Assembly (NCBI GenBank): GCA_009785545.1
Contig: WQWD01000002.1
Location: 1 to 57,215 of the forward strand
Length of the DNA stretch: 57,215 nt
Direction: 5' to 3'
Origin: Treponema sp.
Lineage (GTDB): Bacteria; Spirochaetota; Spirochaetia; Treponematales; Breznakiellaceae
A program made the translations under genes and the position numbers. Below are positions 15,820 through 25,363 of the stretch, one piece after another; position 1 is the first letter of the stretch, and every line of letters starts with the position of its first letter. The notes under the pieces were generated by a model. That model did no database searches and was not told where the DNA came from. It saw only the letters and a program-made list of their open reading frames with translations.

Positions 15820-16929
15820 ATGGGTAACAACAGCAGTATGCCCGATATGCTACAGTATGTCGCGGAAATGTATAACCAACAGCCGGACATGAAACGCATG
15901 GGTTTTTTAACGTCGTTATTCAAAATAACGCCAGAGTCATTCCTTGGTGTAAATAAGCTCAGTATGGACATGGTCTACGGCGGTAACGATATGGCACCAG
16001 CCGTTCGCGACCTTAGCACTGGAGCGGTTCTTGTAACACTCGACGAATTTGGAAACATGGAAGTTCCATTCCCTGTTTATTCTCTTGAATCACCTGTCAA
16101 CATCGATAAGCTCATGGATCGCAAGCCCGGCGAAAACGCTTTTGTAACCCAGCGGGCTAATTGGGCAGGACGCATGGCTGCGCTCATCAAAGAGGGCACA
16201 AACAAACATATCCGAATGATCAAAAATTCGATTGAGTACCAAGCTGCCGAAGTATTTTCTACAGGCAAGTGTACCTTGACCGACGAAGACGGAAACGCAG
16301 TCAGTAAGCTGGACTACCAAGTCCCAGTCGAACACTTCCCAACGGTTACAAAATCTTGGAGCGATCCAACTTCAAAACCACTCGACGACCTTAATGCGTT
16401 AGACGACGTTATTAGACCAAGCGCTTTGTGCGATATGGAAAATTACATCGTCGGCAAAAACGCATGGCGCAACCTGCTTAAAAATGAACAGGTGCATAAA
16501 AACCTCGACCAGAACGTATTAAACACGATGGAAATTTCGCCGCAGATGCGCAATAAAGGCGCAGCTTATCTCGGCAAACTCAACATCGACGGCAGAATAC
16601 GCTTGTTTTGGGGATACGATGCCACGTACAACCCGTGGGGACAGCCAAGCAAAACGGAATACTTTCTTGATCCCGATAAAGTTATCCTTTTACCGTCGTA
16701 CGAAAATGCGGACTTTAGACGCTACTTTGGCGGTATCCCAAATATTGCGCTTGACCCTGCGATCGAACCGCTCTTTGGGCACAAGATTACCGTTGAAGGT
16801 GAGTTTGATTTCAAAATTCGCGTATGGCTCGATAATAACGCGGAAACATGGAAGGGCCGCACAAGGAGTAGACCACTCCTTGTTCCGGCATCACGTATGC
16901 GCTTCGGCTGCTTGACAACCGTAGCATAA
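15820..16929 (+). CDS. Major capsid protein (lambda E family)
   Basis: 369 residues from ATG 15820 (AAGGAG 8 bases upstream); in-frame upstream codons lie inside the decoration gene. Family features are the N-terminal segment before 'FLGVNKLSMDMV', 'FAVTQRANWAGRMA'-like FVTQRANWAG, and a C-terminal 'DNNAETWKGRTRSRPL'. It builds the icosahedral shell with the portal at one vertex. Confidence 0.9.
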   Translation: MGNNSSMPDMLQYVAEMYNQQPDMKRMGFLTSLFKITPESFLGVNKLSMDMVYGGNDMAPAVRDLSTGAVLVTLDEFGNMEVPFPVYSLESPVNIDKLMDRKPGENAFVTQRANWAGRMAALIKEGTNKHIRMIKNSIEYQAAEVFSTGKCTLTDEDGNAVSKLDYQVPVEHFPTVTKSWSDPTSKPLDDLNALDDVIRPSALCDMENYIVGKNAWRNLLKNEQVHKNLDQNVLNTMEISPQMRNKGAAYLGKLNIDGRIRLFWGYDATYNPWGQPSKTEYFLDPDKVILLPSYENADFRRYFGGIPNIALDPAIEPLFGHKITVEGEFDFKIRVWLDNNAETWKGRTRSRPLLVPASRMRFGCLTTVA

Positions 16930-16943
16930 GAGGAGGACACCCA

Positions 16944-17366
16944 ATGTTTATAGTAGCAGACGGTTATTCATTCTGTACCGCTCGCGGCGTATTAAAGCCC
17001 GGTGCAGAAATTAAAGAAAGCGACTTTGCAGAAAAAGAAACTTTCCAGAAAAAAATCAAAGCCAAGCATATTGTCGAAGGCAAATCCGAAGAACAGCTAA
17101 TCAAAGAAGCAAAAGACAAGGAAGCTGCGGCGGCGGTTGCTAAAAAAGAAGAGCTTGCGCGTAACGTAAGTGCTGCCAAGTCAGTAGCAGAAACTGCTGA
17201 AAAAGCGCTGGTTGATGCCAAGAACACTTTTGCAAAAAAAGAAAAACTGCCAGCTGACAACGCAGAGCGCGTAGCAGCCGTACAAGCAGTTGAAGCAGCT
17301 ACAGCGGCGTTAAACGAAGCTGAGGCAAAATTAGAAGAAGCAGAAAAAGCGGCAAAGGAAGCATAA
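16944..17366 (+). CDS. Ala/Lys/Glu-rich coiled-coil protein, head-tail region
   Basis: 140 residues. The first 45 residues have a small beta-type segment (VADGYSFCTARGVLKPG) followed by about 90 residues of Ala/Lys/Glu helix, almost certainly coiled coil. AGGAGGAC precedes the start. The place after the capsid gene matches lambda FI-like packaging accessory proteins, which are also charged and helical; this is synteny only. Confidence 0.7.
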   Translation: MFIVADGYSFCTARGVLKPGAEIKESDFAEKETFQKKIKAKHIVEGKSEEQLIKEAKDKEAAAAVAKKEELARNVSAAKSVAETAEKALVDAKNTFAKKEKLPADNAERVAAVQAVEAATAALNEAEAKLEEAEKAAKEA

Positions 17367-17735
17367 ATGGAAAACTTGCGGGCTATATCAAATAAGTATC
17401 TGGAGAAAACCCTTGAAAACCCCCTTACAGCAGGGACTTCATTTACTATTATAGACCCGCAAGAAAACCGCTTTAACGTAATCGGAACCGTCGGCGATAT
17501 ATCCCTGTTGGTTGACCCTATTACAGGCGAAGCCATGCAGGGACGCACCATCGTCGTAACGTGTCTTATAAAAAGACTGCCTAAGCCGCCACGCCGAGGT
17601 TGGAAGGTAGAACTCCCAAACCTCAACACGGCAAGGCTTAAAAAATTGTACGTGCAGGAAGTACAGCCCGACAGAACAATCGGGCTGTATTACTTGTCTT
17701 TAAGCGCAACTGTAAAAAAAGGGGAGGCAGCGTGA
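17367..17735 (+). CDS. Head-tail joining protein candidate
   Basis: 122 residues. A beta-rich pattern (FTIIDPQENRFNVIGTVGDI, TIVVTCLIKRLP). The family is not recognised, but it sits where head-completion or stopper proteins are encoded. It starts one base after the previous stop and overlaps the next gene by 4 bases, so it is translated as part of the head-tail connector group. Confidence 0.7.
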   Translation: MENLRAISNKYLEKTLENPLTAGTSFTIIDPQENRFNVIGTVGDISLLVDPITGEAMQGRTIVVTCLIKRLPKPPRRGWKVELPNLNTARLKKLYVQEVQPDRTIGLYYLSLSATVKKGEAA

Positions 17736-18436
17736 GCGAATTAAAAACTAACAATCCGCAAATTACAGAATTAATAGAAGCCGCAGATAATGTCGAACTG
17801 GTACGAGATCAAATTGCGGCGCTGTTGTCTCTCGAATTACAAAACCAACACGAACTTGCAAAAAACGCTGGCACAAAAGATGCCGACGATTATGATATAG
17901 AAATTTATGTCGAGAATTCTCGACCTTACGATACAACCGACGACGATGATATTATTTCGCTTGTCAATATTGTGTGCCAACAGGTAACTGCACCGCACTC
18001 TAACCCACGCATGGGCAACCAAAAATCGCAAGCCATATTTGATATTTATTGCATCGCCAACGGTAACAGCCTCGGAGATTTCCGAGACGATAAAAGCGCA
18101 ACATTTCGCGCATGGAAAATAATGCGGCTCATTAGGCAAATTGTCATGTCTGAACAGTATGCCTATCTCGGCATGAGACGAATTGTCACCTCACGAACGT
18201 TTACGAAAATGGAATCGGGAACACCGAATCCAGGCTCACAAGGTGCGAAGTTTTTTTCCGTTATAAAGGCATCGTTAGAGGTGCAGTTTGTAGAAGGCTT
18301 TATCGACGGCCCGTCTGTTCCTTTTGACGGATATGCGTTCGAAGTTTCGCCGGATGATGGACAAGTGATCGCAGAATATAGTATTGCCGACCGGGTAACC
18401 GGAGTAGCAAATAACAATCCACCAGAGGAGGAATAA
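17732..18436 (+). CDS. Gp37-like/tail-terminator candidate
   Basis: 234 residues from GTG 17732 (GGGGAGG upstream). An acidic N-terminal half, then alpha/beta segments with 'SQAIFDIYCIANG' and 'AWKIMRLIRQIVM', a layout like Mu gp37-type or tail-terminator proteins that cap the tail tube. It lies directly before the tail sheath gene, as in Mu. Family assignment is by position. Confidence 0.6.
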   Translation: MSELKTNNPQITELIEAADNVELVRDQIAALLSLELQNQHELAKNAGTKDADDYDIEIYVENSRPYDTTDDDDIISLVNIVCQQVTAPHSNPRMGNQKSQAIFDIYCIANGNSLGDFRDDKSATFRAWKIMRLIRQIVMSEQYAYLGMRRIVTSRTFTKMESGTPNPGSQGAKFFSVIKASLEVQFVEGFIDGPSVPFDGYAFEVSPDDGQVIAEYSIADRVTGVANNNPPEEE

Positions 18437-18437
18437 G

Positions 18438-19904
18438 ATGTCTTTACCAGCATCAGCAATATCCCGCGTCACTGGCGTGCACGTGGAATACCGCAATTTA
18501 AACAAAGGCGCCGCAGGATTTTTACCGCAGCGCCTAGCGGTCATTGGCGTAGGCAATGACGACGCTGTCTATGACACAAAAAAGCACATGGCAATCGGAT
18601 CGGCAAACGCAATAGCAGAGCGATATGGCTTTGGGTCGCCGTTGCATCTTGCGGCTCGCCAGCTATTTCCAAGCGGCGGTGGCGGAGCGAATTTCCCTGT
18701 TACTTTTTACCCGCTCAAAAGAGCCCAAGGAAGTGCGGCCGCAAAAGGCGCCATATCATGTGAGGGTAAACCTACCGCCACAGGTAGCGGAATTATATCA
18801 ATCGGAGGCATCGACGTTGAGTTTGCAATACTTGAGGGGAGCGAACCCAAAGCGATCCTCGAAGCGATATCAGAACGTTTAGCATCGCGGCTGGAAATAC
18901 CCGTTAAGCCCGGGTCAGTATCCAACGAAGATGAGTTGCCGCTAACGGCAAAATGGAGCGGCAGCAGCGGCAATGATATAACAATCGAAATCGAAGCTAA
19001 CGCCCCCGGCGTAACCTTCGAAATAACCGATATGAAAGGTGGCGCGGTCGATCCAGAGGTAGACCCGGCACTTAAACTCATCGGCCCCGTTTGGGAAACT
19101 TTTATTCTTTCCTGTTTTTCATACAACAGCAATTCCCGCCTAAACACTTTTAAAAGTTTCGGAGAGGGGCGCTGGGATCAAATGGAAAAAAAGGGTTGCT
19201 TGGTTGCACACGGCTGTGTTGACAACTTTGAGACCCGCACAACTGTAACTCATCAGCGCAAACATGACTATATAAACTTTTTAATCACTGGTGTTGGCAG
19301 CCCAGAAATACCATTTGTTATTGCCGCTCGCGGTCTTGTAAATATCGTAAACACTGCAAACCGCAACCCGCCAGATAACAACTACGGTTTATTGACAGGG
19401 CTCAAGGCTGGCCCCGATGAAGCTCAAGAGGCTTATATAGTGCGCAATAACTCGGTAGATCGCGGAAGCAGCACGAGCATTAAAAGCGGCAGCCTAATAG
19501 AGTTAAACGACACGGTGACAATGTGGCATCCAGACGACGAATCAATTAAGTCTCGCCGCCAAGTGGTAAACATGGTTAAACTCATGAACGTCGTTTTTAA
19601 CATCCGCATGATTATGGAATCTTCGGCAGTTAAAGGCGCTCCACTAGTGCCAGACGCACAAGCAACAAGGAACCCACGGGCAATACAACCCAAAACTATA
19701 CGCACGGCAATGATGAACCTCGCTGACGGCTTGGCAAGTCACGCTATTTTAGCAATCTCGGAATTTACCAAAGAAAACCTTGTGGTAAATATAAGCAGCA
19801 TGAACCCCGACAGACTGGACTTAAAATTTCCATGCAAATTATCCGGCAACGTCGAGGTTTCCAGCAATGAAATCTTTTTCGGCTTCTATCTTGGAGCCGC
19901 TTAA
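18438..19904 (+). CDS. Tail sheath protein (Mu gpL family)
   Basis: 488 residues, typical for Mu-like sheaths. The N terminus 'MSLPASAISRVTGVHVEYRN' is the sheath extension that links to neighbours, and the C-terminal domain ends in 'DRLDLKFPCKLSGNVEVSS'. The sheath contracts to drive the tube through the envelope. Its presence makes this a myovirus-type phage. Confidence 0.9.
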   Translation: MSLPASAISRVTGVHVEYRNLNKGAAGFLPQRLAVIGVGNDDAVYDTKKHMAIGSANAIAERYGFGSPLHLAARQLFPSGGGGANFPVTFYPLKRAQGSAAAKGAISCEGKPTATGSGIISIGGIDVEFAILEGSEPKAILEAISERLASRLEIPVKPGSVSNEDELPLTAKWSGSSGNDITIEIEANAPGVTFEITDMKGGAVDPEVDPALKLIGPVWETFILSCFSYNSNSRLNTFKSFGEGRWDQMEKKGCLVAHGCVDNFETRTTVTHQRKHDYINFLITGVGSPEIPFVIAARGLVNIVNTANRNPPDNNYGLLTGLKAGPDEAQEAYIVRNNSVDRGSSTSIKSGSLIELNDTVTMWHPDDESIKSRRQVVNMVKLMNVVFNIRMIMESSAVKGAPLVPDAQATRNPRAIQPKTIRTAMMNLADGLASHAILAISEFTKENLVVNISSMNPDRLDLKFPCKLSGNVEVSSNEIFFGFYLGAA

Positions 19905-19921
19905 ATTAAGGAGGATCGACT

Positions 19922-20299
19922 ATGGCAAAAGGGCCAGCAGAATCTATAACAATCGCCGAAAGGCGGTTTGCGTGTAACGCGGACGACGATGTAGCAATTC
20001 AACTTCCGGGTTTCACAAACGAAACAAGAATGCACGGCGACGGCGGAGCGCATATATCCAAAAGCCGCAAGCCGGGAAATATCAGCAATCTAAATGTGTA
20101 TATCGACAGCGAGCGAGACGACCTTGAGTACCTGCAAGAAATAACAAACAGGCTTGACTTTGTGGATATTTCCCTAACGCTTTGTGACGGAACTGTATAC
20201 TCTGGCAGTATGCAGCTAATCGGCGATTCTACCGCCGAAGGAACTAAAGAAGGCTGGGCTCCTATAGAGCTCGAAGGCCCAACCTTAGAAAAACAATAA
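19922..20299 (+). CDS. Tail tube protein (Mu gpM family)
   Basis: 125 residues, beta-rich, with 'AIQLPGFTNETRMHGDGG' near the N terminus and a 'VDISLTLCDGTVYSGSMQLIG' strand pair, as in Mu tube proteins. It stacks in hexameric rings inside the sheath. AGGAGG lies upstream. Confidence 0.85.
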   Translation: MAKGPAESITIAERRFACNADDDVAIQLPGFTNETRMHGDGGAHISKSRKPGNISNLNVYIDSERDDLEYLQEITNRLDFVDISLTLCDGTVYSGSMQLIGDSTAEGTKEGWAPIELEGPTLEKQ

Positions 20300-20315
20300 A
20301 GGGAGTTCTGTTTTT

Positions 20316-20798
20316 ATGAAAAATGATAATGATGACATTCCAACTGTTGACGAAATCAACACACAAGAGAATGACAGCTATGATGACATGACTCTTGCGG
20401 AGCAGGAGTTTTTCAGCTATTGCGAAGCAAATGAGTTTGACTACGACGAAGCTGGCATGGAAGAAGACAGCCGCAGGGATTTTGTGCGAATAAAAAAACG
20501 CTTTACAAAAGCAATCGTGGAAAAACGACTTGTGGTTGACGGCTGTAAAATAATTTACACCGTATCCAACAGGTCGCCTAAAGAAACTGCCGGAACAAAA
20601 TTTACAATAGCACGCCCAAATGGACGTGCGTTACTCGCAATGGACGGACTTAAGGATACTCAACAGCAGACAAAGCTAATGCACTACATAGCGGCGTTAT
20701 GCAGAGTTGCAAAGCACGACATTGGCAAAATTTCATCGCTGGACAAAAAGGATTACCAAGTCCTACAGGATGTGGCAATACTTTTTTTAACCGAATAG
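20316..20798 (+). CDS. Tail assembly chaperone, short product
   Basis: 160 residues, acidic N terminus, no known domain visible; identified by position between tube and tape measure genes and by the frameshift signal near its 3' end. Such proteins (lambda G, Mu gp41-like) coat the tape measure during tail assembly. The slippery run T_TTT_TTA is at 20783-20789, 7 bases before its stop codon. Confidence 0.75.
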   Translation: MKNDNDDIPTVDEINTQENDSYDDMTLAEQEFFSYCEANEFDYDEAGMEEDSRRDFVRIKKRFTKAIVEKRLVVDGCKIIYTVSNRSPKETAGTKFTIARPNGRALLAMDGLKDTQQQTKLMHYIAALCRVAKHDIGKISSLDKKDYQVLQDVAILFLTE

Positions 20799-20998
20799 TC
20801 TCCGATGTGGCGGTCGGAGGCAAACGACAGCGGAAGTTGGGAATAGAATGGGTCGCATATCAGCTGAGGCAGATTTATGCGGACTATAACATCGGCATTC
20901 CCATGCAAGACATCTCCCTTGAGGAGATTAGATTTTTTTACACACCGATGATCGAAAGCCTATGCCAAATACAAAGGATGTCAAAGGATGGCAAGTAA
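20783..20998 (+). CDS. -1 frameshift extension of the tail assembly chaperone
   Basis: After slippage at T_TTT_TTA (20783-20789) reading continues in the -1 frame from 20789 to the stop at 20998, adding about 69 residues and giving a fusion of about 227. The extension contains 'RKLGIEWVAYQLRQIYADYN', a helical domain like lambda T. The frame has no ribosome site of its own; an ATG at 20699 inside the first gene is not credible. The 0/-1 layout is conserved across long-tailed phages. Confidence 0.75.
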   Translation, partial: FFNRIVSDVAVGGKRQRKLGIEWVAYQLRQIYADYNIGIPMQDISLEEIRFFYTPMIESLCQIQRMSKDGK

Positions 20999-23927
20999 AT
21001 ATGCAATGGAGACAGTTTTTTCGCTTATTGATCAAGTCAGCCGTCCGCTTGACAAAATAGGTATTAAAGGGAAATCAGTTTCTAAAAAATTGCAAAAAGA
21101 TTTTGTCGCAGCGCAAAAGCGCCTCGACAATTTTGGCAAAGCTATTGTTAAATGGGGCAAGCGTGCCGCCCTTGCCGCCGCCGCTGTAGCGACTGCGTGG
21201 GCTGGCATGGGCGTTAGAAACGCCTTGCAACTAACAGACACGATGGCGCGAATAGGACACGCAGCAAATTTGACAGGCCCGCCGCTGGAAAAAATGCAGC
21301 AGGATTTAATGGATGTATCAAATCGAGCGGGCTTTGCTGTCAATGAGATCGCAAGGCTCGCTAACGAGTCTATATCGTCCGGCGTCGCTGCGGAAGGCGC
21401 AGCAAACTTTGCGGCCGTAGTCGCTCAAACAGGAACTATAACGCAAAGCTCCTCTGATAAAATTATACATAGTTTAACAACCGTAATGAGTGCTTACGGA
21501 AAAACCGCCGACGAAGCGGCGAGGGTTTCCGGTATGATGATCAACGCCAGCCGACTAGGTCGCACTTCATTCGAGGATATGTCGAAAGGTATGCGTTATG
21601 TGATACCAGCTGCCGCCGCCGTTGGCGTTAGCACCGAAGATGTCTTTGCGTCTATTACCGCATTAACGTCGCACGGTCTCGAAACAAGGGACGCTATGCG
21701 ATCAATGGGAAAAGCATTCAGCGCAATAAAGCGACCGTCGCGGGAAGCGGCAGAGCTGGCAGATAGATTAGGGTTGGATTTTTCACAAGCCGCACTTGAA
21801 AGTAAAGGCTTCGCAGGGGTCATGGAAGATATACAGCGAGCCACGGGCGGCAATGCAAGGGCGCTGGAGATTTTGTTTGGCAACGAACAAACAGCACGCT
21901 CAATCGGCATACTTGCCACAACAGGAGCGGACTCTTTTAGCGAAGCATTGGATGCAATGTCCAGCTCGTTAAATACAGTAGACGACGAGTTCGCGCGGGT
22001 AACTGACACACCAACCGAACGATGGCGACGCGCCGTAAACAGAATACAAAACGCCGGAGTTAATTTAGGCAAAGCAATACTGCCAGTAGTTGAACGCGTG
22101 ATTGCGCGTATAAGCGACATAGCAGATCGAATATCGGGCGCCGATTTTAGCCAATACACCGGAGTTATCGACACGATTTTCCGTAAAATAGAACGGCTCG
22201 TTGGAGCGTTTGTAAATATAATAAGAATAGCGTGGCAATTTCGCGGAGTTATAATAGCCATTGTTGGAGCTATGCTTTTATACCGTGCTGCGCTTATGAC
22301 TGCAGCATTATACGTTAAACTATTTGCAATCCGATCCGCAATCGCAAAGGCTTATACCTTCGCAAACACTCTTGCGCTTAAAGGCAAAGCCGCAGCGCTT
22401 GGTACACTGGAAAAAAAGACACTTGCGTATAACGTAACTTCCAAGGCTTTCGTCGTCGCAGAAAAAGCGAAAGCTACAGCAATCGGAATCACTACGGGCA
22501 AAATTACAGCCAGAACCGTTGTAATGAAAGTGGCAGCGGTCGCTTCTAAGGCGGCAGCTGTCGCTGCGGGAGTATGGACGGTTGCACAAAAAGCACTTAA
22601 CATCGCTTTAACCGCAAATCCTATTGGCGTTATTATTATGGCGGTCGCCGGATTAATTACATTAATTGTTTTACTAGTAAGGCACATCGGAAGGTTCGTT
22701 AACGCAATAAGAAACGGATCCGAAAAAGCAATGTTTGCGCTGCAGGTTTTGCTTGGCCCGATTGGACTTGTTATTTCAATGGTGCAGGAGCTGAGATCAA
22801 ACTGGGACAACATAAGAGAAGTACTAGGCGGCGCAGGTATCATTGACGGCATTAAAAGAATCGGCACTTCAATACGTGAATTTATACAGCCTGCAATTGA
22901 CTGGCTTGTTGGTGCGTGGAACAGAGTCAAGGAAACGGTCTCCGGCTTTTTCCGCAATATCGGCAATGCAATTAAAAACTTCTTTACACCAGTTATTAAT
23001 TGGATAACAGGAATATGGAACGCAGTTAGTAACGCTGTTGTTGGCGTGTTCAAACGAATATGGGATGCCGTCAGTACATTCCTAGAGCCTATTTTTACAT
23101 GGATTTCTAACACTTGGCAAAAAATAGTTTCCTTCTTTAAAGACTCCGCACTTATACGAGCAATTAAAGTAATTGGCGGCACTTTGCTTTCCGGGCTGCT
23201 TGCACCTATACAAGGGCTCTTGGAAATACTGTCACACATACCCGGGCTCGGACACCTTGCAGGGCGTGGCGCGAATAAAATACAAGAGCTGAGAGACAAT
23301 CTTCGCGGTACAAATCGAGCCGAGGTCGAAACCGAAGCCACTAAAGCAATAGACGAGCTAGGTAGCGCACCTGTCGACGTTATGCGCACAACACAAGATG
23401 CAAATATTCCCGACTTGTCATTTTTAGACGGCGGGTTAGGCCAAAACGACCGTTCAAGAATACGCGGTGTAGTTGACGCTTCCGGCGGATCGCCATTTAT
23501 TCCAAATAGAGTTATCGGTGGAGCTGGCACGACAACAACTAGCGCACAACCGAGGCAACCAACCGTTAGTGTACAAGAGGCGATAAAAAACGCAACGGCA
23601 AACGTCACAAGCGTTTTACAAGAGATACTAGCAGCGACAAACAAAGCGGCCGCCAACATGGAAGCTCCCACCACTTTTAATTTTCCATTTCCGGCAATGC
23701 TTCAGCAGCACATCGATGCAGGCAGAACAGAGCGAGAGCGAGCAGATGCAGACAACCCGCGCAATATAGCACCCGTGACGAGCGGCGAGCGCACTGCATA
23801 CAGTTTACGAGAGACAAGGGAAACTCTAGGAATTGAAGTTATGGCGGCACAAGGAACGGAAGCGCGTATCGTTAAAGCTCCACGCTCACCCAACATAAAA
23901 GTAACGCACTCAGGGAGTAATGTTTAA
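20988..23927 (+). CDS. Tail tape measure protein
   Basis: 979 residues. It begins with a basic helix, and the Phage tail tape-measure core lies at about 90-330 (NRAGFAVNEIARLA, ASITALTSHGLETRDAMRSMG). Hydrophobic segments near 425-445 and 540-565 could cross the host membrane. Repeated W-rich motifs ('FFTPVINWITGIWNAVSNAV'-like) follow at about 640-720. By the usual 1.5 angstrom per residue rule the tail would be about 145 nm. It overlaps the chaperone extension by 11 bases. Confidence 0.92.
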   Translation: MASKYAMETVFSLIDQVSRPLDKIGIKGKSVSKKLQKDFVAAQKRLDNFGKAIVKWGKRAALAAAAVATAWAGMGVRNALQLTDTMARIGHAANLTGPPLEKMQQDLMDVSNRAGFAVNEIARLANESISSGVAAEGAANFAAVVAQTGTITQSSSDKIIHSLTTVMSAYGKTADEAARVSGMMINASRLGRTSFEDMSKGMRYVIPAAAAVGVSTEDVFASITALTSHGLETRDAMRSMGKAFSAIKRPSREAAELADRLGLDFSQAALESKGFAGVMEDIQRATGGNARALEILFGNEQTARSIGILATTGADSFSEALDAMSSSLNTVDDEFARVTDTPTERWRRAVNRIQNAGVNLGKAILPVVERVIARISDIADRISGADFSQYTGVIDTIFRKIERLVGAFVNIIRIAWQFRGVIIAIVGAMLLYRAALMTAALYVKLFAIRSAIAKAYTFANTLALKGKAAALGTLEKKTLAYNVTSKAFVVAEKAKATAIGITTGKITARTVVMKVAAVASKAAAVAAGVWTVAQKALNIALTANPIGVIIMAVAGLITLIVLLVRHIGRFVNAIRNGSEKAMFALQVLLGPIGLVISMVQELRSNWDNIREVLGGAGIIDGIKRIGTSIREFIQPAIDWLVGAWNRVKETVSGFFRNIGNAIKNFFTPVINWITGIWNAVSNAVVGVFKRIWDAVSTFLEPIFTWISNTWQKIVSFFKDSALIRAIKVIGGTLLSGLLAPIQGLLEILSHIPGLGHLAGRGANKIQELRDNLRGTNRAEVETEATKAIDELGSAPVDVMRTTQDANIPDLSFLDGGLGQNDRSRIRGVVDASGGSPFIPNRVIGGAGTTTTSAQPRQPTVSVQEAIKNATANVTSVLQEILAATNKAAANMEAPTTFNFPFPAMLQQHIDAGRTERERADADNPRNIAPVTSGERTAYSLRETRETLGIEVMAAQGTEARIVKAPRSPNIKVTHSGSNV

Positions 23928-25363
23928 TGGCAATTAGGGATGGGCGCTACACTTCGCCCAGCGGCAATGTTTATACATTCTCTTACGGCGACGTGAGCCG
24001 AGAAACCGAGCTAAAGACTGGCGTTTACACATTCCCCATGCGCGACGGTGCTAGAGTACAACACCAAGGCAGGGGCGCAATGACGTTTCCGCTAACGTGT
24101 ATATTCCACGGTGCTAATTGTATGGAGCGTGCGTCAGCTTTTGAAGAGGCTTTAATTGAGCGTGGAGCTGGCGAGCTTCAGCATCCTATATACGGCACTT
24201 TCCGCGTAAAACCAACGGGAAATATATCGAGAGACGACAGACTAGTAACGAGCTCAAACCAATCTACCGTAACCGTTACCTTTACCGAATCAATAGAAAA
24301 CGACGACGACAACACAATGAATGAGGTCGCCGCTAATACAATAAATGCCAATCATGACACACTTGAAAACCTTGCTGCCGAGGACTTTGCAGCTGCCATT
24401 GCATCGATTGAGAGCGTGAGCGAACAGCTCGCAATTGAAGCAGCGCTCGGAATGCAAACTCAATCTATTATCGACAGCCTGCAGCCTATGGCAATGAGCG
24501 ACAGGCGCACATTTGTTGATTGGCTCGCATCTGCAAATGAGCTGCGAAGCTCAGTAACACAAATTTTTAACCGCGGCATGGCAATAGCACAAAGCATCGA
24601 AGATATTTATGTTAGAGCGCTTAACGTCGCTCGGCTTACACTTCGTTTAATGCGACTACCAGCAAGGTTGTCTACCACATTGGCGTCCAAAATCGCAGGG
24701 TACGCAGAATTAACCGCAAATCTTATAAATCAATTTCGCAACGATCCTTTTGAAATTCGCAAAATAAAAAATGCATTCGCAACCGCCACACTCGGAATAT
24801 CCGGCGCGCTAGCTTCTATCTCTTCGGGCGCAGCTATTAGCGCTGCTGAAGCTGCTGCATCGCCGGGGAATAATGCCGTGCAATCTACCACGTCTGGCAG
24901 TACCGCCGGAGTTTTACAAGACGACGACGGCGGCAATTATTCGGCAACCGTAAAAAACTCCGGCACAGCATCACGCGAAGAGGCTGTCGAAACCGCCGCA
25001 AGCATACTGGAAATGATGGATAGCCTCACGGCTTTTAGCGACGCAAAAATAGAAGCCCTAAACGAATCCAGCGCCTCGATACAAGCGCAATCTGCGAAGG
25101 ATATTTATATCGACGCAAACGCAGCGAGTTATATCGCGCTTAAAGAATTGGTACAACAGAGCGCACAACTTATTATGAATGCATCATTTGCGTTGCCTAT
25201 GCAAAGGACTTTCACGCTCGACAGAGATCGCCAAGTTATAGAGTTATGCGCAGAGCTATACAACACAGTTGACTATGTAGACAATTTTATAATTTCTAAT
25301 AATTTAAGCATAGACGAAATAGAATTATTGCCAATAGGAACAAAGGTGACGCACTATGTCTAG
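23927..25363 (+). CDS. DNA circularisation/tail protein (Mu gpN family)
   Basis: 478 residues. The N-terminal domain (about 1-120, FPMRDGARVQHQGRGAMTFPL) matches the DNA-circulation N-terminal family found in Mu gpN, which caps the tail baseplate end. The rest is Ala-rich helix. ATG overlaps the previous stop (TAATG). Confidence 0.85.
   Translation: MAIRDGRYTSPSGNVYTFSYGDVSRETELKTGVYTFPMRDGARVQHQGRGAMTFPLTCIFHGANCMERASAFEEALIERGAGELQHPIYGTFRVKPTGNISRDDRLVTSSNQSTVTVTFTESIENDDDNTMNEVAANTINANHDTLENLAAEDFAAAIASIESVSEQLAIEAALGMQTQSIIDSLQPMAMSDRRTFVDWLASANELRSSVTQIFNRGMAIAQSIEDIYVRALNVARLTLRLMRLPARLSTTLASKIAGYAELTANLINQFRNDPFEIRKIKNAFATATLGISGALASISSGAAISAAEAAASPGNNAVQSTTSGSTAGVLQDDDGGNYSATVKNSGTASREEAVETAASILEMMDSLTAFSDAKIEALNESSASIQAQSAKDIYIDANAASYIALKELVQQSAQLIMNASFALPMQRTFTLDRDRQVIELCAELYNTVDYVDNFIISNNLSIDEIELLPIGTKVTHYV

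Noticed and set aside
22352-23674. 440-codon antisense frame in the tape measure gene
   Set aside because: Shadow of an Ala-rich coding sequence; no ribosome site or protein-like pattern.
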